Below, piece by piece: positions 56,989 through 64,000 of a stretch of 64,000 bases of DNA. The DNA is from [Phialemoniopsis] sp. UDSM-2020 (Eukaryota > Ascomycota > Sordariomycetes > Thyridiales > Thyridiaceae), in NCBI GenBank assembly GCA_018873225.1, contig JAEILZ010000005.1, forward strand, positions 1,488,001 through 1,552,000, read 5' to 3'. The stretch's first letter is position 1, and each line of letters starts with the position of its first letter. The position numbers and the translations under genes were made by a program. Under the pieces are notes generated by a model. The model had not been told where the DNA came from. It did not search any database and saw nothing but the letters and a program-made list of their open reading frames with translations.

Positions 56989-56995
56989 TGCACGG
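56989..56995 (+). promoter_or_regulatory. TATA box of the Hsp31-like gene
   Basis: TATAAAG 132 nt before the ATG at 57127, at a plausible distance for a fungal TATA-driven, stress-inducible promoter. Confidence 0.5.
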
Positions 56996-57126
56996 GACGT
57001 TTCTGCTACCCACATACATGCCCACAGCTATTTCAAGCAGTTTCTCAATCAGACAACTTTCACTTACATTAGCCAAGAGTGTTATTCCTCAACAAGATAA
57101 TTGAACCGTGCAGATTTAAAGCTACA

Positions 57127-57899
57127 ATGGCGCCCAAAGTCCTCATCATCCTCACTTCCCACGATAAGCTGGGTGACTCCGGCAAGCCCACCGGCTGGTT
57201 CTTGGTAAGATAGCCAGATCAATTGCATTCGCTATCAGCTCCAGGCATGAACCCAGATTGACTAACATGCAAGAACAGCCCGAGCTCTCCCACCCATACG
57301 ACGTCCTGAAGAAGGCCGGCGCCGAAATCACCATCGCCTCGCCCAACGGCGGCGCCGCGCCGCTCGACCCGGCCTCGGTCGAGATGTCCAAGGACGACGC
57401 CGGCGCCAGCGCCTTCTTCGCCGACCAGAAGCAGCTCTGGGAGTCGACGACCAAGCTGTCCTCCATCGCCGCCACGGCCGCCGACGACTTCGACGCCCTG
57501 TTCTACCCGGGCGGTCACGGCCCCATGTTCGACCTCGCCAACGACGTCACCTCGCAGCGCGTGGCGTCCGAGTTCGCGGCCAAGGGGAAGCCCGTCGCCG
57601 CTGTGTGCCACGGCCCTGCGGCGCTCGTGAATGTGAAGGTGCCGCTTGACGGGCACTCGCTTCTGAGGGGCAGGAAGGTTACTGGGTTTAGTAATGCCGA
57701 GGAGGACACTATGGACTTGAGCAAGTGGATGCCGTTTATGCTCGAGACCAAGTTGAATGAGGTCAGTGGTGGCGGGTTCGTCAAGGCTGATGAGCAGTGG
57801 GGTGAGAAGGTTGTTGTCGACGGGAATGTCATCACGGGGCAGAACCCTGCGAGTGCGAAGGGTGTGGGCGAGGCTATTCTGGCGCAGCTGAAGAAGTGA
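57127..57899 (+). CDS. Hsp31/DJ-1 (ThiJ/PfpI) family glyoxalase III-type protein
   Basis: Two exons (57127-57204, 57279-57899) around a 74-nt intron encode 232 residues. Exon 1 reads KVLIILTSHDKLG and GKPTGWFL. Exon 2 begins PELSHPYDVL, so Glu28, the active-site Glu of the Hsp31 group, lies just past the junction. The nucleophile elbow is AAVCHGPAAL with Cys136 and His137. YPGGHGPMFDL and VTGFSNAEEDTMDL complete the Hsp31-type signature. Such enzymes convert methylglyoxal to D-lactate without glutathione, and some act as chaperones or deglycases. The protein has no signal peptide and is expected in the cytosol. All catalytic residues are present. Confidence 0.94.
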
Positions 57900-58037
57900 A
57901 GCGCTTCACGAGGATGGTGGTTTCTTAAAGCACTAGTAATATTCCAAGGCATTGATTTTCAATTTCGGGCTTTCCTTGTCCTGCGATGAGTGAGAGAGTG
58001 ATACAGCTTGCTGATTTTGTGATACACAAGATGATGC

Positions 58038-59283
58038 TCAACCATTGATAGCCTTGACATGGTCCGTGACCAGGCACTTTGCGTCCGCAGAATTGTAGTA
58101 GATGGTGTTTCCATCGTTGTGCGTCTGTCCCGTGCTGAGTGTATCACCCCATTGCCAGAACAAGTCACCGGCTAGCCCTTCGGCGGTCAATGATGCCTGT
58201 TGCCAGGGCTTCTCTACGTTGCAGTGGTCGCTCTCCGTGCCATCTGTTATAGTTAGCAGCGGTTTCCGAGGAGCAGAAGAGGTTGTTGCGTAAAACGTCA
58301 CTTACACTCTTCAAACAAGCATGGCTTGCCTGCCTTCTTACAGGCGGCACCGTGGTCCTTAACCCAAGCGGGGCCGAAGCTGTTGGAAACGCCCCCTATT
58401 TAACTTGTTAGCTTCGTGTCCAATTGTTTCAAAGGTCAAGGCAGGACGCAGACTTACAGCTCTTTGGGTACATGTGGAAGACACCAAAGTCAAGGGTTGC
58501 GATACCGAGGTTCTTGACAAAGTCAACGCCCTCGGACGTTCCATAGGGGTAACTTGTCGAGCTGTCTCCGCCGGGCAGGCCAAAGCCCTCATCTCCGAGG
58601 GTCACCATGTGGTTGGCGTCGAGGGATTTGATGTACTTGGAGATATCAGACGCCCACTTGAAGATGACGTCCGTGCTGCACCCTTTGCACCTTGGTTCGT
58701 TGGCCAGCTCCCAAGCAAAGACAGCCGAAGAGCCGCTGTACCGGCTGACGACGGCCTGGATGTACTTGCGGTATTGGTCCTGCGCCTTGGTGTTGGTGTA
58801 CCAGCTCTCCTTAGACCCGCCGAAGGCGGTCACGTAGGCGGGCATTCCGCCGTAGTCGCCCCAGTTGTTGACAAAATTGATGATGAGCTTGACGCCGTGC
58901 TTCTCGGCCGACGAGACGACGTAGTCGAGCCGTTGGAGGCCGTCGGCGCCGGTGTTGATCGTCGATCCGGAGGCCGAGAGGTGCTGGAACCATACGGTGC
59001 CGCCGCCGGGCTTCTGGGTGACGTCGTTGAAGCCCCAGACGCGCAGGATCTTGAGGCCGGACGTGGCGAGGTGGTCCATGACGAGGTCAACGTCCTTGTT
59101 GTTGGTCAGGAACCCAATCCAGTACGAGTTGGTGCCGGCGACATATTTTGTCTGCCCGTCGATCTTGAACTTGAGGCCATCGGCGGAGGGAAAGGTGCTG
59201 GGGTCGGCGGCTTGGAGCGGGACGGACAGTGCCGCTCCGGCCAGGGACAAGACACTGAGCAAGAAGCTAGCAATGGACTTCAT
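58038..59283 (-). CDS. Secreted endo-1,4-beta-mannanase, GH5 (subfamily 7-like)
   Basis: Three exons (58458-59283, 58306-58395, about 58038-58243) encode 373 residues; introns are 62 nt each with GTAAGT donors. A signal peptide ([20 protein letters not shown]) is followed by [20 protein letters not shown], the usual N-terminus of the catalytic domain. The acid/base Glu196 is in [12 protein letters not shown], and the nucleophile is Glu304 or Glu305 in PCLFEEYG, read across intron 2. [27 protein letters not shown] and FHMYPKSWG are further GH5 mannanase signatures. There is no CBM1 carbohydrate-binding module or linker, so it is a catalytic-domain-only enzyme. It hydrolyses internal bonds of mannans and glucomannans outside the cell. 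A TATA box lies 74 nt upstream. Confidence 0.94.
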
Positions 59284-59356
59284 GATATCAAACTTGAAGG
59301 AACTCTGATGCTCTGCCTAATATTTCAAATGTGCTGACTAGGAGCAGCAGCTGTGT

Positions 59357-59364
59357 GTTATATA
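59357..59364 (-). promoter_or_regulatory. TATA box of the mannanase gene
   Basis: Minus strand TATATAAC, 74 nt upstream of the mannanase ATG, in keeping with a strongly regulated secreted-enzyme gene. Confidence 0.6.
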
Positions 59365-59726
59365 CAAAGCTCCAAGCCTAGCTTGGCAGCTTGTACCTGG
59401 AGCGTGTTTTTTGCCAAGGCATCTTGACGACGGTGGAACTTCCACCATAGGAAGCTCGTCGTTAATTAAGCAGGCCATCGGGGGCAAGGAATACCCAGGT
59501 GATGATCGCCTCGGCGCAGTAGTCACATTTACCAAATGGAGAGAGGTTGAAGGCTAATATCAGAACCCACCCAGGGCAGCGGGATGGGCAGAGCCGCGCG
59601 GAGGAAGGACCTCCGGCGGGCCTTTGCGAGCTTCCCCAGGTCTTGGACCCTGGATGTCAGTCCCCATGGCTTTTAGACTAGAGATGGGAGACGATGAGAA
59701 GCAGAAAGAAGAAACCCAAAGAAAGA

Positions 59727-59748
59727 GGGGGGGGGGGGGGGGGGGGGG
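59727..59748 (+). repeat. Homopolymer of 22 G
   Basis: Uninterrupted run of 22 G flanked by GAAAGA and AATGAGG. Length is likely variable between isolates and may be imprecise in the assembly. Confidence 0.85.
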
Positions 59749-60256
59749 AATGAGGAGATCAACAGAAACAGCGATTTCTAATGTCGGTACTTTCGGGGCC
59801 GTGGGAGTGTCCAGAGACACCAGCAGCATAACCATACTCAGTCTCGTCGCCAGAAGGGAGCATGCGAGTTCATTCATGTTCTTGGGTGCCTTTTACCATG
59901 CACAGCTTCGGGAATAAGTCTTCTCAACATCGACACCTAGCAATCTCGAAATTTCAGGTCGTCGAACATTGAGGGCATGTGGTGGCCTGGAAGCGAGAAT
60001 CACATGCTGGAGCGAGTTCTGAAACAGCGCTGGAGGTGGCGGATCGGCAAGAGTTAGCGCCAGTTGTGGGTACCGTCGTGCGGGTGCAACCGTCAGGACC
60101 CCAAATCTTGGAACCTTGGAAAATCCCCCCGCTTGAGGCCAACCGTGGAGCTGACGACCACCACCACCGTCGTCGACGCGTCTCTTGGAATATTGCCGGG
60201 TATCTTACTCTCGCATTTGCCGTACCTACCCCGGATTTGGTGGATGACAAGGAGCC

Positions 60257-62548
60257 ATGGCTCCCATGCGTGTAAAGTCTTACGCCCACAAACGCGCTGC
60301 TGAGGAGCCGAGAACACCATCACCCTTTACAGGCGGTTTTGAGGGGCAACTCCCAGACATCGCGGAGGATGACGTCTTTCGCGATGTGGTGAAGAAATTA
60401 TCCGAGTAAGTCAGTCCTCACGAACAATTGTTTGCGTCCGTTTCTCTGACTGCTCGGCAAGGTTCATCACCGACGTTGTCACATTGCCAAGCACTTTTGA
60501 GCAGCTGCGAACGACCATCGCCGGAGACTCGCTCCGAGATCTGGTCGAGCACCTGAGTCTTGAGTGTACTAACCCGGCAATTGTAAATGCTCTCTTGTAA
60601 GTATGACCAATTGTCGATACCCTTCCTGCATATGTACCCAATCCGAATTCATAGATGCTAATCTGCACTGTAGAGCTTTGAGATGGCACTACAATGCGTC
60701 AAGTGAGGACAAGGGGCTCGGCGAAGCACGTGCCAGTGCTTGTGAGATTGTGGCATGGCGCCTCCTCACTCGCCTCTCGGAGCGCGAGGCTGTAGACTAC
60801 TGTCTTTACGAGATACCTGCTGTCATAGATGACAGCAGCAGCGAAGAAGACACCACTAATCGGCAAGATGAAGAGCGTGCTACTGAGACAACAGCGCTCT
60901 TGGCTCAGGCATGGACCAACACCACCGGAAATGCTCGAAAGGTTCTAGAGCAGACGGGGACGAGCAGGCGCTCCCGCCTTTTCCAATCCATATCCAGGCT
61001 CACCATGAGCATGACGTTCGATGGCGGCAATGACGACGAAGAGGATGACCCTACCTCATCCTTCATAGGACTCAACGCCCTTGAGATCGCGGCCATAGCG
61101 GATGCTAAGCGCTTTCTCAGCCAGAACGTGGTACAGAAAATCATTACTGGTATCTGGAATGGAGACATTGTCTTTTGGGACAGCCTTTCCGTCCACGCTG
61201 AGAAGAAGCCGAGGTTTTACAACGCCCATACAGCTGACCCTTTCTCACGGCTGCGTGTTCCCAAGTACCTCAAGTCTTTCGAAGTACTCTTCTTTGCCAG
61301 CTTCCTGGCTTTGTACTATGCTGTTCTTGTCGAGAGAAACCCGTATCGCATCACGCCGATTGAGATTCTCCTTTACATCTGGTTTGCGGCTTTCATCTAC
61401 GACGAGCTGAGCGAGTGGATCGATGCAGGATCCATATTTTACGCCGCTGATGTATGGAATCTGTTCGACATGATTATGATGTCCATCGGCATCATCTTTG
61501 CAGTCATGAGTGAGTCCCCTACAGATCCTGCTCAAAATTGGTATCCTTTAACATGATTGCAGGGATTGTTGGGTTGTCAAGGAACGATCGCATGGTGGTC
61601 GATGTCGCCTTTGATGTTCTCTCACTCGAAGCTCTATTTATGGTGCCGCGGATCTGCTCCATTCTGAGTCTCAGTCCATACTGGGGTACCCTCATCCCAT
61701 GTCTCAAGGAGATGGGAAAGGACTTCATCAAGTTCATGGTGCTCGTCGTCATCCTCTATCTCGGCTTTCTCACTACCTTCTCCCTGGTCGGTCGCGATCG
61801 CTTCAGCCTACCCGACATGACCATGATCTTGACAAAGATCTTCTTCGGATCGAGCTATGTCGGCTTCGACAATATGAACGCGATTGACCCGATCTTCGGC
61901 CCTCCCCTCATGCTCATCTTCATCACGCTTAGTTCCATCCTCCTCATGGGATCCCTCACGGGTATGCTGTCCAACAGCTTCTCCCGCGTCATCAGCCATG
62001 CTCGCGAAGAATACCTCTACGTCTACAGTGTGTACGTCCTGGAAGCCTCGACTAGTAACCGCCTCACGCACTTCTACCCGCCCTTCAACCTTCTGGCTCT
62101 GGTCATCTTCCGACCCCTGCGCATCTTTCTCCCTTCTGACGACAAGTTCCGCGCCGCGCGTATCGTGCTGCTCAAAGCAACACACTTGCCCATCGTCGGT
62201 GTCATAATGCTGTACGAGCTTGTGCGGGGCAAGCTGAAGACGGCTGATGAGTTTGCCGGATTCTTCAAGGGACCTCGCCAGGAGACCACGACTCTAGGAA
62301 CCCCGGTCCGGCCTTCGATCAAGACCCAGGTGAAGCGCAGTTCATACAACTCGTATCGCACACCGCGGTTTTCAAGTGTCTCGGACTTCTCGCCAAGATT
62401 TGTGCGGCCGGGGAGATCCGGCAATGTCGATGAGGATACAGGAGACGCCCCGACTGATGTCGAGGTGCGCATCGCAGAGCTGTCGTCTAAGATTGATAAG
62501 TTGACCGACTTGGTGGTCCGGCTTCAGGCCTCAAACGACACCAAGTGA
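60257..62548 (+). CDS. yvc1: Yvc1/TRPY-type vacuolar cation channel
   Basis: Four exons (60257-60405, 60462-60596, 60674-61509, 61563-62548) encode 701 residues. The start ATG is in an ideal context (GGAGCCATGG) and is preceded by an in-frame stop. The N-terminal cytosolic region is helical. A hydrophobic core follows, with six predicted membrane segments, including SFEVLFFASFLALYYAVLV, IEILLYIWFAAFIYDEL, WNLFDMIMMSIGIIFAVM and FIKFMVLVVILYLGFLTTFS. The pore loop reads TKIFFGSSYVGFD, then the last helix LMLIFITLSSILLMGSLTGM. A C-terminal coiled coil (VRIAELSSKIDKLTDLVVRL) probably aids tetramerisation. TRPY channels release vacuolar calcium in response to stretch and calcium. Intron 3 falls just after a membrane helix and its join restores RIVGLSRNDR. 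Confidence 0.93.
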
Positions 62549-63240
62549 GAACTTCTGCCCCATTCCCTGCCTGCGGGAACCTGTACGATCAAGTGGTCCT
62601 GCATGCCCCGTGGCTGTCCATTTGGGGCTGGACATTCCTGGCTAATCATCGTGTTAGCGGTCAAATAACTCTCACTTAGATGGACATGACCTGTTCATGC
62701 GTCTATGATTACATAAAACACTTGGCTACGCCATACACTGAATGTGCACACTGTTGGTCATAGCGGTGGCTGATTTACTCAATGTTTAGACGAAACACTC
62801 TGTCCTCGATTTCTGCATTTGTACCTGTTTGCTTGTGAGGCGTGACAGTTAGGATCTTTGCATATGCAGGTACTTGATTTGAATCCAAGCAGTTCAAAAT
62901 ACATTACTTGATGTTATTACGCTCCCTAGCTGTTAGTATGATCCTGCCACGGCTTGTGACAGTGGGGACCCGGAGTTCTCTCGTAGGCGGAAATGCCGAG
63001 ACTCATTCATCCGGGACCGCGGAGCAAGGGCGTCCGACAGAGCGGCGGCCCGCTCCTAGAATTGCAACTTCAGTGCCGAAGGGTACTTGTGACAATCGGC
63101 CATTTCTTTACATGTTCAAGGTTAAAACCGGAGGGCATCACTGTGTGAGATCCTTGGTAGTCCATATGTAGGACATTCGGTATCTCAAACTGCCAAATTC
63201 TTTTTTTTTCTTGGCGAGCCTGACAACAATCATCATCGAG
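62549..63240. other. Intergenic region upstream of the CE3-like gene
   Basis: 0.7 kb with no gene recognised. A T9 run (near 63200) lies just before the start of the esterase gene. Confidence 0.5.
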
Positions 63241-64000
63241 ATGCTTTCATCAATCAGGACTAAGCTTCTCTGCCTCTCAGCCCTGTGGCTCGCGGCGGGC
63301 GTGTCGGCCCAGGCCCCTGCCACCGTGAAGGTCATGCCACTGGGCGACTCCATCACTGGCAGCCCTGTAAGTTCCCTGACTCCAGAATACACTCATGAAA
63401 TGGACAAAGGAGTTGACATATATGCACAGGGCTGTTGGCGGGCGCTTTTATGGAAGAAGCTCCAGGATGCCGGTGTCAAGAACATCGACTTTGTCGGCAC
63501 TTTGCCTCCTCAGGGTTGCGGCTTCACCTACGATGGCGAGAACGAGGGCCATGGCGGGTTCCTAGCCACCGGCATCGTGTCGAACAAGCAGCTCCCCGGC
63601 TGGCTGTCTCAGACGCACCCGGACGTCGTCATGATGCATCTCGGCACCAACGATGTTTGGAACAACATGAGCCCAGAGACGATCACGGGGGCGTTCAGCA
63701 CGCTTGTGGATCAGATGCGGGCTAGCAAGAAGACCATGAAGATATTGGTGAGTATCATGCATCATCTTCGAATTACCTGAGTAGTGCACTCTGTTCTTCT
63801 TCTTCCCATAAAGGGATATCTTCCCATGACGGGAGAGAATCAAAGCGAAGCTTTGGCTGACACAGCCGCATCACCGTCTGGATATCTAGGTGGCACAGAT
63901 CATCCCCATGAATCCACCCAACTGCGCCCAGTGCGCGCAGCGTGTCGTAGACCTGAACAAGGCCATCGTCACTTGGGCGGCAACGAAGAACTCCACCGAG
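63241..64000 (+). CDS. Secreted SGNH esterase, CE3 acetyl-xylan-esterase-like (5' part)
   Basis: Three exons are seen (63241-63366, 63430-63747, 63900 to the window edge); the gene is cut at 64000. A signal peptide (LLCLSALWLAAGVSAQA) precedes VKVMPLGDSITGSPG, with the nucleophile Ser37 in the GDSIT block. GCWRALLWKKLQ follows directly across intron 1. Further blocks are NEGHGGFLATGI and VVMMHLGTNDVWNN (block with the catalytic-site Asn), then AQIIPMNPPNC. This order fits carbohydrate esterase family 3, which removes acetyl groups from xylan. The catalytic Asp-His block and any CBM1 would lie beyond the edge. Intron 2 (152 nt) has a GTGAGT donor and an ATCTAG acceptor. Confidence 0.9.

Larger units (their letters stand above)
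59284..60256. other. Divergent intergenic region mannanase-Yvc1
   Basis: Contains the mannanase TATA box and a 22-G homopolymer (listed separately). No gene is seen. Confidence 0.5.

Noticed and set aside
1..64000. CRISPR arrays, transposons, LTRs, biosynthetic clusters
   Set aside because: No regularly spaced repeats, transposase or reverse-transcriptase signatures, terminal repeats, or PKS/NRPS-type genes were seen.

Overview
The window is nuclear DNA of a filamentous ascomycete (Pezizomycotina, most likely Sordariomycetes). This rests on four things. Genes are protein-coding, many with 1-4 short introns (mostly 50-100 nt, GTAAGT/GTGAGT-type donors, CTAAC/CTGAC-like branch sites). Density is about one gene per 2.6 kb on both strands with no operons. 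There are fungus-restricted families (Bud3-type RhoGEF, Bqt4, RTA1-like, Yvc1, Ppg1). There are also plant-wall enzymes (a GH5 mannanase and a CE3-type esterase). I support 25 protein-coding genes and one intron-containing tRNA-Leu. All exon joins were worked out by eye from splice signals and reading-frame continuity.

Layout. 1-1450: no gene seen. 1.4-10 kb: Thp3-like SAC3/GANP protein (-), tRNA-Leu(AAG) (+), an orphan with a degenerate Ulp1-like look (-), ESCRT-II subunit Vps36 (+), Cuz1-like AN1 zinc-finger protein (-). 10-25 kb: Rad4/XPC repair factor (+), RNF216-like RBR ubiquitin ligase (+), a short Dcc1-like cohesion factor (-) divergent from the 1516-residue Bud3-type RhoGEF (+), Rev7 (-). 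25-40 kb: importin Kap114 (+), proteasome regulator PI31 (-), two orphans (an MGSC-type potentially acylated protein and a 50-residue Cys-rich protein, both -), a CCHC zinc-knuckle protein (-), phosphatase Ppg1 (+), Rho GDP-dissociation inhibitor (-). 42-53 kb: Bqt4-like nuclear-envelope protein (+), 3-hydroxyisobutyrate dehydrogenase (+), RTA1-like membrane protein (+), S9 serine peptidase (+). 54-64 kb: mucin-like single-pass surface protein (+), Hsp31/DJ-1 glyoxalase (+), secreted mannanase (-), Yvc1 vacuolar cation channel (+), and the 5' part of a CE3 acetyl-xylan-esterase-like gene (+) running off the window.

Most of this is conserved housekeeping sequence: nucleotide excision repair, translesion synthesis, cohesion, protein turnover, Rho signalling and septation. 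No biosynthetic cluster, transposon, CRISPR array or prokaryote-like system is visible. The accessory part is roughly 31-34 kb, which holds two orphan genes in sparse sequence. Its Cys-rich mini-gene has a TATA box sharing an 11-bp core with that of the orphan at 4.1-5.3 kb, and a 60-bp-period leader repeat. The other items worth checking are the short Dcc1, a 27-codon in-frame continuation after the Kap114 stop, and an open alternative 5' end inside the long first intron of the RhoGDI gene.
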